Of a DNA stretch of 64,000 bases, positions 35,871-45,717 are shown in pieces (position 1 is the first letter of the stretch; the number at the start of each line of letters is the position of its first letter). The notes beneath the pieces are model-generated. The model was given only the letters and a program-made list of their open reading frames with translations, searched no databases and was not told where the DNA came from. The translations under genes and the position numbers were made by a program. Source of the stretch: Flavobacterium sp. (GTDB lineage: Bacteria; Bacteroidota; Bacteroidia; Flavobacteriales; Flavobacteriaceae); NCBI RefSeq assembly GCF_017744675.1, contig NZ_JAGIAV010000002.1, positions 62,001 through 126,000 on the forward strand, written 5' to 3'.

Positions 35871-36356
35871 TTATTTTAAATCTTTGGGGAAAATAGTTTT
35901 ATGTGTTTTGCCCTTATGGATAGTGTCCCAGCTTTCGGCATCAAATTGTAAGGATACAAAGCCTGAAGTTGGAACATTTTCTATAAAAACATCCCCAAAT
36001 TTATTAACAAAATTTGTAATAGCCTCGTTATGTCCAAAAAGAATAACGCTTTCTAAACTATTATCACATGATTTGATAACTTTTTCGAGTTGCTTATCAT
36101 CAAATGTATATAACTCATCTTTGAAAACGATACTTTCTAGAGGATAGGAAATATTTTGTGCAAAAATTAAAGCAGTTTCTGTTGCTCTCGCGGCAGTACT
36201 GCTCCATATAATATACGTTTTAGGAAGATACTCTGAAATATTTAATGAAACATCATGCGCATCTAGAATTCCTCTTTTCATTAAAGGACGATCAAAATCT
36301 TTTAGTGGCGCTTCCCAGCTAGATTTGGCATGACGAATTAAAATAAGATTTTTCAT
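35871..36356 (-). CDS. sixA: SixA-type histidine phosphatase
   Basis: A 161-residue histidine phosphatase superfamily protein with the RHAKS catalytic motif (MKNLILIRHAKSSWEAP), typical of SixA rather than phosphoglycerate mutases. E. coli SixA dephosphorylates a phospho-His carrier. Start ATG 36356; a start 9 nt upstream is possible. First gene of the sixA-ppk1-ppx operon. A small hairpin lies 18 nt upstream of the ATG. True substrate here unknown. Confidence 0.9.
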   Translation of the reverse strand: MKNLILIRHAKSSWEAPLKDFDRPLMKRGILDAHDVSLNISEYLPKTYIIWSSTAARATETALIFAQNISYPLESIVFKDELYTFDDKQLEKVIKSCDNSLESVILFGHNEAITNFVNKFGDVFIENVPTSGFVSLQFDAESWDTIHKGKTHKTIFPKDLK

Positions 36357-37173
36357 AAGCAGCAAAATTTAAAAACCTGTTTTACAGGTTATTTTTTTTA
36401 ATTAAGTTCTAATTTACAAAAGATATTTTAAACCTTTTCTTTTTTTTATTTCTGTTAACACTCTAACTAAATTTTAACAAGAATTAAGAATTATCAAAAT
36501 GAGAAATCAGAAAAAAAGCGAAAAGACAAATTTTGACTTTTTATGTACTTCATCTATAAAATCAGTATTTAGTCGATGTTATTCGATTTCCTAAATTTTT
36601 TAACTAAATCACTGATTATCAATAAATTAAATCTCTTTAAAAAAACTCAATATCGTCAAAAAAGCAAAAAAATACGAGAAATATTTTTACTTTTTCGAGT
36701 TAAAAAAAAGCTTTTTTGAGTCAATTTTTGATAAAAAAACAACACTTCAACGAGTTTTTAGGTTAGTTACAGATAAAAAAATCATATTAGAAAAACTCTA
36801 ATATAACTTTGATTCTGTTAAAATATTAAATATATCACAAAACACAGAAGTAATTTATACGAATAAAAAAACAGCACTTCTACGGTCCTAAAAAGTGCAA
36901 AATTGTAAGTTATTTTTTTGTTAGAAATGCACGATGTGATTAATAACCTATTTGCTTGAAAATAAATAGAACTGTTTTTCCATCTTCTTACGGATTTATA
37001 GTAAACATTAACCCAAAATCTTTTAAAAAAAATACACTCTTTTTTATACAAGCCTCTAAATCGATTTATAACTTTTATTAAGAACAGCCTAGGCAATTTA
37101 TAATCCGTTAAAAAACAGATTATAACTTAAAGAATCTCAAAATACGATTACTAAAGTTTAAAAATTAGAGATT
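36357..37173. other. 817-bp AT-rich spacer before the adhesin operon
   Basis: No convincing gene, tRNA or repeat family is visible. It holds a small hairpin AACCTGT-TTT-ACAGGTT (36374-36390) next to a T-run, 18 nt upstream of sixA, and a weak inverted repeat TTATAATC/GATTATAA (37098-37125) in the leader of the adhesin gene. A long untranslated leader or regulatory region for that gene is likely because it is divergently oriented from sixA. Confidence 0.5.
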
Positions 37174-40100
37174 ATGAAAAACATTACTTTAATGAATATG
37201 AATATTAATATTAAATACGTTTTTATAACGTTGCTTTTAATATTTATTACAAGTGGTTATTCTCAAAATACATACGATGGCAATTACTGCCCTGGTCCAG
37301 GTGCAGTTGGTGATGAATATGCGACTGGAACGGTTTATAGCACAGTATTATTAGCTAACCCTTCTTCAACATGTAACATCGGGACGATTCACGCTAAAGT
37401 TGATACCCAAAATCAAATTTTAAGATTAGGTATGGACATTGGTAATGGTGGTTCGGCACTTTTTAGATTGTACTTAGACACCGATAATAATTCGGCAACA
37501 GGATTAACATCAGATTCCTTTGGAGGAACCATTACTGTAGCTGGTGCTGAGTATATCTTAGAAATTAATTCTAACGGAAATGGTTTTACTTTATATACCG
37601 GAAATGGTAGTGTCAAAACTCAAACTAATGTTATCCCTGCAGGTCTTGCCGCTCAGGCAGGTCGTGCTAATTGTAATACTGGTGCCACATTTTTAGAGTT
37701 TAATGTTCCTTTTGGAAGCTTGGGGATTAACATTTGTGATCCCAATAATCCTGGTGTAATTAACGTTACAAAATTAGCTTCTGTTAGTGGTAATTCACCT
37801 AATTCAAGTCTATGTACTAATACTCCACTTACTTTTGGAATTCCACTAAAAGGAACAGTTGGACCAAACACAACTATTTGTTCAGGAGCTAGCGCTGCTT
37901 TAACTATAACAGGCCTCAATGCTGGTTCCAATGTTATTAAATGGCAATCATCTGTTGCTCCATTTTCAGTTTGGGTAGATATTGCTAATACTACAACATC
38001 TTACAATACAGGTAATTTAACACAAACTACAAAATTCAGAGCAATATTTTCTAATTCAGGTTTATGCTCTGGAAGTAATATCGCAACAACTGAAGCAACC
38101 GTAACGGTAAATGCTCCAACTGTTTGTTCTATTACTGGTAATGATGGCCCTGTATGCTTGTCTTCTTCCAATGTTTATACGGCTCCAGCCAGTATGACGA
38201 CCTATTTGTGGTCTTTGCCTCCGGCAACTGCAAATGGTGCTACAATTACATCAGCTACAAATTTACAAAATGTAACTGTTCAAGCTGGTTCTACTTGTAA
38301 TACAACGTTTAAATTATTATTAACTACTACTTTAAATGGATGTAGTTCTACTTGTGAAAAAATAGTGACTGTTAACGACACAACGGCACCAACTTGGACA
38401 ACTCAAGCAAGTGCTTTAAATGTTACTTTGCAATGCAGTGATGCAGCAGGATTGACAGCCGCTCAAGCTCAGGCTCCTGTTGCCACAGACAATTGCGGTG
38501 GAACTGTAACTTATACAAAAGTGAGCGGTGCTTTCACAGCTGGTACTTGTGCAAACTCTGGAACTTACACCAACACTTGGACGGCTAAAGATGCCTGCAA
38601 TAATATTTCAGCAGTTTTTACTCAGGTAATCACTATTCAAGACACCACCGCGCCAACTTGGACAACTCAAGCAGGTGCTTTAAATGTTACTTTGCAATGC
38701 AGCGATGCGGCAGGATTGACAGCCGCTCAAGCTCAGGCTCCTGTTGCCACAGACAATTGCGGCGGAACTGTAACCTATACAAAAGTGAGCGGTGCTTTCA
38801 CAGCTGGTACTTGTGCAAATTCTGGAACTTACACCAACACTTGGACTGCCAAAGATGTTTGTAATAATACTTCAACAGTTTTCACTCAGGTGATCACTAT
38901 TCAAGACACTACTGCTCCAACTTGGACAACTCAAGCAGGTGCTTTAAATGTTACTTTGCAATGCAGCGATGCGGCAGGATTGACAGCCGCTCAAGCTCAG
39001 GCTCCTGTTGCTACAGACAATTGCGGTGGAACTGTAACTTATACAAAAGTGAGCGGTGCTTTCACAGCTGGTACTTGTGCAAATTCTGGAACTTACACCA
39101 ACACTTGGACAGCTAAAGACGTCTGCAATAATACTTCAGCAGTTTTCACTCAGGTGATCACTATTCAAGACACTACTGCTCCAACTTGGACAACAGCTCC
39201 AACAGCTTTAAATGTAACTGTAGAATGTAGCAATACTGCAGGATTGACAGCAGCCCAAAATCTGGCTCCTGTTGCCACAGACAATTGCGGTGGAACTGTA
39301 ACTTATACAAAAGTAAGCGGAACTTTCGTTGCTGGAACTTGTGCAAACTCTGGAACTTACACCAATACTTGGACTGCTAAAGACGTCTGCAATAATACTT
39401 CAGCAGTTTTCACTCAGGTGATCACTATTCAAGACACTACTGCTCCAACTTGGACAACAGCTCCAACAGCTTTAAATGTAACTGTAGAATGTAGCAATAC
39501 TGCAGGATTGACAGCAGCCCAAAATCTGGCTCCTGTTGCCACAGACAATTGCGGTGGAACTGTAACTTATACAAAAGTAAGCGGAACTTTCGTTGCTGGA
39601 ACTTGTGCAAACTCTGGAACTTACACCAATACTTGGACTGCTAAAGACGTCTGCAATAATACTTCAGCAGTTTTCACTCAGGTGATCACTATTCAAGATA
39701 CTACTGCACCGACTTGGTCAACTCCTGCTGGTTCTCTAAATGCAACCCTAGAGTGCAGTAATACAGCTGGACTAGCAGCCGCACAGGCATTGTTCCCAAC
39801 TGCTTCTGACTTATGCGATAATGATGTATCTGATATTATTAAAGTAAGCGGTCAATTTGTAGCTTCTCAAGGATGCGGAAATGCAGGAACTTACACCAAC
39901 ACTTGGACTGTAAAAGATAACTGCGGAAACACTTCTGTTATTTTCACTCAGGTAATTACAATCCAAGATACTACTGCTCCAACTTGGACAACAGCTCCAA
40001 CAGCTTTAAATGTAACTTTAGAATGCAGTGATGCTTCTGGATTGGCAAATGCTCAAGCAATGTTCCCTGTAGCTTCTGATCTTTGCGATGCTGATGTTAC

Positions 40101-43100
40101 CAATATCACTAAAGTGAGCGGGCAGTTTGTAGCTTCCCAAGGATGCGGAAATGCTGGAACATACACCAACACTTGGACCGTAAAAGATGATTGCGGTAAT
40201 ACTTCAGCAACTTTTACTCAAGTAATTACTATTCAGGATACAACCGCGCCAACTTGGACTACTGTAGCTGGCACTTTAAATGTAACTTTAGAATGTAGCG
40301 ATACAGTGGGACTTACTGCTGCTCAAGCTCAATTCCCTATTGCTTCTGATCTTTGTGATACAAATGTATCCAACATCATTAAAGTAAGCGGACAGTTTGT
40401 AGCTTCTCAGGGCTGTGGAAATGCCGGAACATACACCAACACTTGGACCGTAAAAGATGATTGCGGCAATACTTCTGCACCTTTTAGCCAAGTAATTACA
40501 ATTCAAGATACTACTGCTCCTACTTGGACAACAGCGCCAACAGCTTTGAATGTGACTTTAGAATGCAGCGATGCTTCTGGATTGGCAAATGCTCAAGCAA
40601 TGTTCCCTGTAGCTTCTGATCTTTGCGATGCTGACGTTACCAACATCACTAAAGTAAGCGGACAGTTTACAGCAACTGAAGGATGCGGAAATGCAGGAAC
40701 ATATACCAATACTTGGACCGTAAAAGACGACTGTGGCAATGCTTCAGCAACTTTTACTCAAGTGATTACAATACAAGACACTACTGCTCCAACTTGGACA
40801 ACAGCTCCAACAGCTTTGAATGTGACTTTAGAATGCAGTGACACAGAAGGTCTTGCAGCAGCTCAAGCTCAATTCCCAACAGCTTCTGATCTTTGCGATA
40901 CTGATGTTACCAACATCACTAAAGTAAGCGGACAGTTTACAGCAACTGAAGGATGCGGAAATGCTGGAACTTACACCAACACTTGGACAGTAAAAGATGA
41001 CTGCGGAAACACTTCTGGAACTTTCACTCAAGTAATTACAATTCAAGATACAACTGCCCCAACCTGGACAACTGCGCCAACAGCTTTGAATGTAACTTTA
41101 GAATGCAGCGACGCTTCTGGGTTGTCTTCAGCTCAAGCCATGTTCCCTGTAGCTTCTGACTTATGCGATAATGATGTTCTAAACATTGAAAAAGTAAGCG
41201 GACAATTCGTAGCTTCTGAAGGATGCGGAAATGCTGGAACTTATACCAACACTTGGACAGTAAAAGATGATTGCGGAAACACTTCAGCAACTTTCACTCA
41301 AGTAATTACAATTCAAGATACTACAGCACCAACTTGGAATACTGTTGCTGGAACTTTAAACGTGACTTTAGAATGTAGCGACACAGAAGGTCTTGCAGCA
41401 GCTCAAGCTCAATTCCCAACAGCTTCTGACCTTTGCGATACAGATGTTACCAACATCACTAAAGTAAGCGGACAGTTCGTAGCAACTGAAGGATGCGGAA
41501 ATGCTGGAACTTATACCAACACTTGGACAGTAAAAGATGATTGCGGAAACACTTCTGAAACTTTCACTCAAGTAATTACAATTCAGGATACAACCGCTCC
41601 TACTTGGACAACTGCACCAACAGCTTTGAATGTTACTTTAGAATGCAGCGATGCTTCTGGATTGGCAAATGCTCAAGCAATGTTCCCAACAGCTTCTGAT
41701 CTTTGTGATACAGATGTTACCAACATCACTAAAGTAAGCGGACAGTTCGCAGCAACTGAAGGATGCGGAAATGCTGGAACTTACACCAACACTTGGACAG
41801 TAAAAGATGATTGCGGAAACACTTCTGAAACTTTCACTCAAGTAATTACAATTCAAGATACTACAGCACCAACTTGGAATACCGTTGCTGGAACTTTAGA
41901 CGTGACATTAGAATGCAGCGATACAGAAGGTCTTGCAGCAGCTCAAGCTCAGTTCCCAACTGCTTCGGACTTATGCGACGCTGATGTTTTAAACATTGAA
42001 AAAGTAAGCGGACAGTTTGTGGCTTCTGAAAGCTGTTCAAATGCAGGAACTTATACCAACACATGGACTGTAAAAGATAACTGCGGTAATATTTCTGATA
42101 CTTTCACTCAAGTAATCACGATTAAGGATACTACAAAACCAACTTTTGTTGGTGACCTTCCTGCAAATATCACAGTTTCTTGTGATGCAGTTCCAGAACC
42201 ATTTAATATGGAAGCTTCTGATAATTGCAATGGAGACTTACCAATTGTTTTCAGTGAAACTAAAAGCGATATTAAAAACGAATGCGGTACAGAATACACC
42301 TTAACACGTAACTGGTCAACAAGTGACTGTGGAGGAAATTCAATTTCTTATACTCAAATTATAACCGTAAGAGATACTACTCCTCCAACTGGTACCGCAC
42401 CAGCAAATGTTGCTAATCTACAAAGTGCAACAGACATTCCAGCAGGAAGCCCAGATGACATAAAAGATGCCGCAGACAATTGCTCAGGAGCTGTAAATAT
42501 AACTGTAAGCGACACTAACAATGGAGGAACTGGATGTAATGGAGAATCTTACATCTTAACCAGAACTTATACTCTAACAGACTGTGCAGGCAATAAAACT
42601 GAATTAGTTCAAACCTTTACAGTTGAAAATAAAGTTTCTGTAAGCGGTATTGCTACAAATGTAAGCTGCCAAGGAGAAAGCGACGGTTCAATTGCAGTTA
42701 CCACCAGTGCTGGAGCTACTGTAGTTATTACCAATCAAAATAATGAGGTAGTTGGAAATACTAATCTACCAGCTGGAACCTATACACTTACTGCAACATC
42801 TACAGTAAATACTGAAAATGAAACTTGTACAGCAACTGCAACAGTTGTGATTACAGAACCAAATTACAGAGTTAAAATTTCTGGACAAATTATTAATGTT
42901 GACACTAACACTCCTCTTGCAAATGTACCTGTAACATTGATTCCTCAGGGAACAACAACAGGGACAATACAAATGCGTATTACAGGTGCAGACGGAATGT
43001 ACAGTTTCACAGGAATGCCTGCTGGAAGTTATTTGGTGCAAGTACAAGACGCTAATTTAAATAGTGCATATCAATTATATCCCGTTAATTCTAGCTTATT

Positions 43101-45591
43101 CTTTACTACTCTAGAAGAATGTGCTTTCCAAGTGCATAACTTCGAATATGGCGCTTCTAAACTTCCTGTTCTTGGAGATTATGTTTGGTATGACACTAAT
43201 AGCAATGGAATTCAAGACGAATGGTACGACGCCAACAATGATGGAGTTGTAACTAAAAATATTCCAGACTCCAATGGAGCTGTTGATTACAGCCAATGGG
43301 AATGGATAGATCTTAACGGAGACGGAAGCTATACTGGCCCTCAAAATGTAGGCGAGTTAAATGCTGGAGGCTTCGGAAATGCACTTAGCCCTAATGTAAT
43401 AGTTGATGGTCCAAATGGCTACCATAAAGAAGTCATTATAGGAATTGAAGGCTACTGGAGAGACCGTCCAGACAGCGAAAATCCTTACGGACAGTATACT
43501 GTTAAATTGGTAAGAGATGCAAATTTCGATACTATGGCCGCTAACTTTGGCTTTACAGGTTTAGTAAAAGTTATTCCTTCAACGTCAGCTAAAAACATAG
43601 CAGGAAAAACAAGTAAAACACAGTTACATACCGTTTGTAAAACAACAACAGATAGCGGATATGTAGTAAATGTAACTCCTGACGATTTAGTTCATTTAGA
43701 TCTGGATTTTGGTGTTAGCTGTAAAGAATACCAAGACATAGTTGCCAATGATGACAGTGCAGGACCAATTGCAGGTGTTAATCATACAACAACTAATGTA
43801 TTGAATGTATTAACAAACGACACTTTAGAAGGAAATGCCATAACAGCATCTGAAGTTATTATCACAACAGTAACGCCAAATGAGTTCTTACATTTAAACA
43901 CTGATGGTTCTGTAGATGTATTGCCAAATGCTCCAGTAGGAACATTGACAATGGTATATCAAATCTGCGAAGCCGATCAAACAGATAATTGCGACACTGC
44001 AACTGTTACTATTACAATCGAAGCGCCAGTAATGACCGTTACCGCAACATCAATATGTGTTAACGACGTTCCTTACCTCGATTATGTAGTAACACCAGTA
44101 AACTTTACTCCTATAAATGGTGTAACCATCGCTTGGGCAGATAGCGCCAATAATGTTATATCAACAATGAACAATCTGCCATTAAGCGGTCGTGTATTGT
44201 GGCCAGGAGCAGTTGTTGATGATCAAGGAAAAGGAATTGACTGGCCAGGCTGGATTTTTGAAAACAACAGATGGATTGAAGGTGCTGATGGATTTGAAAA
44301 ATTGCGTCCAACTGCTAATGTAACCTTCTCTGTAAATCCTAGTCAGACTCTTACAATAAGTTATCCGCCAGCAGATCCTTACTGTACTTCAAGACCAACA
44401 TTTGCAATAGTTGCTAACGATGATAATCCTGCACCAATAATAGGAGGTTCACCACAAACCACATTAGGTAACGTTCTAACAAATGATACGCTAAATGGTA
44501 CAGCAGTAAACATAAATGATGTAACGTTAACAACAAGTATTGCCGACCCAACTGGATCGATAACAATAAGTCCTGACGGAACTATAAATGTTGCACCAAA
44601 TACACAAGGAGGCACCTATACCTTAACTTACCAAATTTGCGAAAAAGCCGATTTTGGAAACTGTGACACTGCTATAGTGACTGTTACTATAATTTCTCCT
44701 ATAGTGGCAAATGATGATGTCTATAGTAACATTGGATGTAACTCTTTTGGACTAGTTGGTAACATATTCAGCAACGACTTAAAAGGAAAAACACATGTAA
44801 CATTTGATTTGGTAGATTTTACCCTTATCACAACAGGAAACAATACCAAAACAGATCCAAACATTACTGTTGATAGCTCTGGAAATGTAAATGTCTCTAG
44901 TTTGACACCTGCCGGCACTTACACCTATAGCTACACGATCTGTGATAAACAAAGTGCCCAAAATTGTGATTCTGCAACTGTTACTATCATAGTAGTTCCA
45001 AATGGTGTTGTTGAGGTTAGAGGTACAGCATGTAACGATGACTCTACACTGGTTAATTTAAGCAGCTTACTGCCAGAAGGTAGCCCTACAACAGGAGTTT
45101 GGCAAGATAAAAGCAATAGCCACGCTCTGCAAGGAGGTATCCTTAATCCATTTGGTTTAGCATTAGGTACTTACGTTTTTGAATATGTAATAGCAGATGA
45201 AAGATGCCCAAGAAGTGTAGTTTTAAATATGGAAATCAATGATGATTGTAAAGTCTTAGCTTGTGGTAATATACTAGTACACAATGCTTTTTCTCCAAAT
45301 GGCGATAACATAAATGATTTCTTCAAAATTGACAATATTGATGAAACAACTTGTTATCCTGGCAATACTGTCGAAATATATAATCGCTGGGGAGTTTTAG
45401 TTTTTGAAACTACAAATTACAATAATACAACAAATGCTTTTGACGGAACTTCAAGAGGAAGAACAACTGTTAAGCAATCTGATGGACTACCAACTGGGAC
45501 TTATTTTTACATTATTACCTATAAATCTCTAGATGGAAACAACAATGTTCAAGATCATAAATTAGACGGATATCTATATCTATCAAAATAA
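37174..45591 (+). CDS. Giant T9SS-secreted repeat adhesin with gliding-motility C-terminal domain
   Basis: A 2805-residue protein with a signal peptide (ends TSGYSQ). After an N-terminal region (~30-400) come 14 HYR-like beta repeats, each opening with DTTAPTW and carrying four Cys. Five 88-residue units (D402 on) are followed by nine 90-residue units (D842-1651), then two divergent units. Next are a carboxypeptidase-regulatory/SdrD-B-like part (LGDYVWYDTNSNGIQDE) and cadherin-like VxxNDD segments. The C-terminus has the CHU_C-type sorting domain (NAFSPNGDNINDFFKI, VEIYNRWGVLVFE, GTYFYIITYK), a type B T9SS signal that needs a PorP/SprF partner, encoded just downstream. It is a cell-surface adhesin by inference, comparable in layout to SprB-like proteins. 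Confidence 0.9.
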   Translation: MKNITLMNMNINIKYVFITLLLIFITSGYSQNTYDGNYCPGPGAVGDEYATGTVYSTVLLANPSSTCNIGTIHAKVDTQNQILRLGMDIGNGGSALFRLYLDTDNNSATGLTSDSFGGTITVAGAEYILEINSNGNGFTLYTGNGSVKTQTNVIPAGLAAQAGRANCNTGATFLEFNVPFGSLGINICDPNNPGVINVTKLASVSGNSPNSSLCTNTPLTFGIPLKGTVGPNTTICSGASAALTITGLNAGSNVIKWQSSVAPFSVWVDIANTTTSYNTGNLTQTTKFRAIFSNSGLCSGSNIATTEATVTVNAPTVCSITGNDGPVCLSSSNVYTAPASMTTYLWSLPPATANGATITSATNLQNVTVQAGSTCNTTFKLLLTTTLNGCSSTCEKIVTVNDTTAPTWTTQASALNVTLQCSDAAGLTAAQAQAPVATDNCGGTVTYTKVSGAFTAGTCANSGTYTNTWTAKDACNNISAVFTQVITIQDTTAPTWTTQAGALNVTLQCSDAAGLTAAQAQAPVATDNCGGTVTYTKVSGAFTAGTCANSGTYTNTWTAKDVCNNTSTVFTQVITIQDTTAPTWTTQAGALNVTLQCSDAAGLTAAQAQAPVATDNCGGTVTYTKVSGAFTAGTCANSGTYTNTWTAKDVCNNTSAVFTQVITIQDTTAPTWTTAPTALNVTVECSNTAGLTAAQNLAPVATDNCGGTVTYTKVSGTFVAGTCANSGTYTNTWTAKDVCNNTSAVFTQVITIQDTTAPTWTTAPTALNVTVECSNTAGLTAAQNLAPVATDNCGGTVTYTKVSGTFVAGTCANSGTYTNTWTAKDVCNNTSAVFTQVITIQDTTAPTWSTPAGSLNATLECSNTAGLAAAQALFPTASDLCDNDVSDIIKVSGQFVASQGCGNAGTYTNTWTVKDNCGNTSVIFTQVITIQDTTAPTWTTAPTALNVTLECSDASGLANAQAMFPVASDLCDADVTNITKVSGQFVASQGCGNAGTYTNTWTVKDDCGNTSATFTQVITIQDTTAPTWTTVAGTLNVTLECSDTVGLTAAQAQFPIASDLCDTNVSNIIKVSGQFVASQGCGNAGTYTNTWTVKDDCGNTSAPFSQVITIQDTTAPTWTTAPTALNVTLECSDASGLANAQAMFPVASDLCDADVTNITKVSGQFTATEGCGNAGTYTNTWTVKDDCGNASATFTQVITIQDTTAPTWTTAPTALNVTLECSDTEGLAAAQAQFPTASDLCDTDVTNITKVSGQFTATEGCGNAGTYTNTWTVKDDCGNTSGTFTQVITIQDTTAPTWTTAPTALNVTLECSDASGLSSAQAMFPVASDLCDNDVLNIEKVSGQFVASEGCGNAGTYTNTWTVKDDCGNTSATFTQVITIQDTTAPTWNTVAGTLNVTLECSDTEGLAAAQAQFPTASDLCDTDVTNITKVSGQFVATEGCGNAGTYTNTWTVKDDCGNTSETFTQVITIQDTTAPTWTTAPTALNVTLECSDASGLANAQAMFPTASDLCDTDVTNITKVSGQFAATEGCGNAGTYTNTWTVKDDCGNTSETFTQVITIQDTTAPTWNTVAGTLDVTLECSDTEGLAAAQAQFPTASDLCDADVLNIEKVSGQFVASESCSNAGTYTNTWTVKDNCGNISDTFTQVITIKDTTKPTFVGDLPANITVSCDAVPEPFNMEASDNCNGDLPIVFSETKSDIKNECGTEYTLTRNWSTSDCGGNSISYTQIITVRDTTPPTGTAPANVANLQSATDIPAGSPDDIKDAADNCSGAVNITVSDTNNGGTGCNGESYILTRTYTLTDCAGNKTELVQTFTVENKVSVSGIATNVSCQGESDGSIAVTTSAGATVVITNQNNEVVGNTNLPAGTYTLTATSTVNTENETCTATATVVITEPNYRVKISGQIINVDTNTPLANVPVTLIPQGTTTGTIQMRITGADGMYSFTGMPAGSYLVQVQDANLNSAYQLYPVNSSLFFTTLEECAFQVHNFEYGASKLPVLGDYVWYDTNSNGIQDEWYDANNDGVVTKNIPDSNGAVDYSQWEWIDLNGDGSYTGPQNVGELNAGGFGNALSPNVIVDGPNGYHKEVIIGIEGYWRDRPDSENPYGQYTVKLVRDANFDTMAANFGFTGLVKVIPSTSAKNIAGKTSKTQLHTVCKTTTDSGYVVNVTPDDLVHLDLDFGVSCKEYQDIVANDDSAGPIAGVNHTTTNVLNVLTNDTLEGNAITASEVIITTVTPNEFLHLNTDGSVDVLPNAPVGTLTMVYQICEADQTDNCDTATVTITIEAPVMTVTATSICVNDVPYLDYVVTPVNFTPINGVTIAWADSANNVISTMNNLPLSGRVLWPGAVVDDQGKGIDWPGWIFENNRWIEGADGFEKLRPTANVTFSVNPSQTLTISYPPADPYCTSRPTFAIVANDDNPAPIIGGSPQTTLGNVLTNDTLNGTAVNINDVTLTTSIADPTGSITISPDGTINVAPNTQGGTYTLTYQICEKADFGNCDTAIVTVTIISPIVANDDVYSNIGCNSFGLVGNIFSNDLKGKTHVTFDLVDFTLITTGNNTKTDPNITVDSSGNVNVSSLTPAGTYTYSYTICDKQSAQNCDSATVTIIVVPNGVVEVRGTACNDDSTLVNLSSLLPEGSPTTGVWQDKSNSHALQGGILNPFGLALGTYVFEYVIADERCPRSVVLNMEINDDCKVLACGNILVHNAFSPNGDNINDFFKIDNIDETTCYPGNTVEIYNRWGVLVFETTNYNNTTNAFDGTSRGRTTVKQSDGLPTGTYFYIITYKSLDGNNNVQDHKLDGYLYLSK
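38377..42126 (+). repeat. Coding tandem repeats, 5 x 264 bp and 9 x 270 bp
   Basis: Unit starts by GAC of DTTAPTW: 38377, 38641, 38905, 39169, 39433 (period 264) and 39697, 39967, 40237, 40507, 40777, 41047, 41317, 41587, 41857 (period 270). Units 4 and 5 are identical at DNA level, with the 264-bp-shift identity extending ~320 bp (about 39112-39435). In the 270-bp block, two sub-types (APTALN and VAGTLN/VAGTLD) partly alternate (units 7-8, 11-12 and 13-14 form such pairs). Confidence 0.9.
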
Positions 45592-45598
45592 TAAATCG

Positions 45599-45628
45599 GC
45601 ACGCTGCAAACCTTTTTTTGCAGCGTGC
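45599..45628 (+). promoter_or_regulatory. Strong hairpin between adhesin and porP genes
   Basis: GCACGCTGCAAA (45599-45610) pairs with TTTGCAGCGTGC (45617-45628) over a 6-nt loop, 8 bp after the adhesin stop. A-rich rather than T-rich sequence follows, so it may protect or attenuate the message rather than end it. Confidence 0.6.
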
Positions 45629-45717
45629 TAAAAAATCCGAAATTTTTGATTAATTTTAAACAATGCATTGAATTTCAAAGATTTAAAAGTCAATAGTAAT
45701 TACTTAATAAAATCACT

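Noticed and set aside
36357..37173. Search for a tRNA, small RNA or small gene in the 817-bp spacer
   Set aside because: No cloverleaf, no long stable stem and no frame with protein-like composition was seen.
40288..41856. Series of similar minus-strand frames opposite the adhesin repeats
   Set aside because: They repeat only because the sense strand repeats; composition and position show they are shadows.
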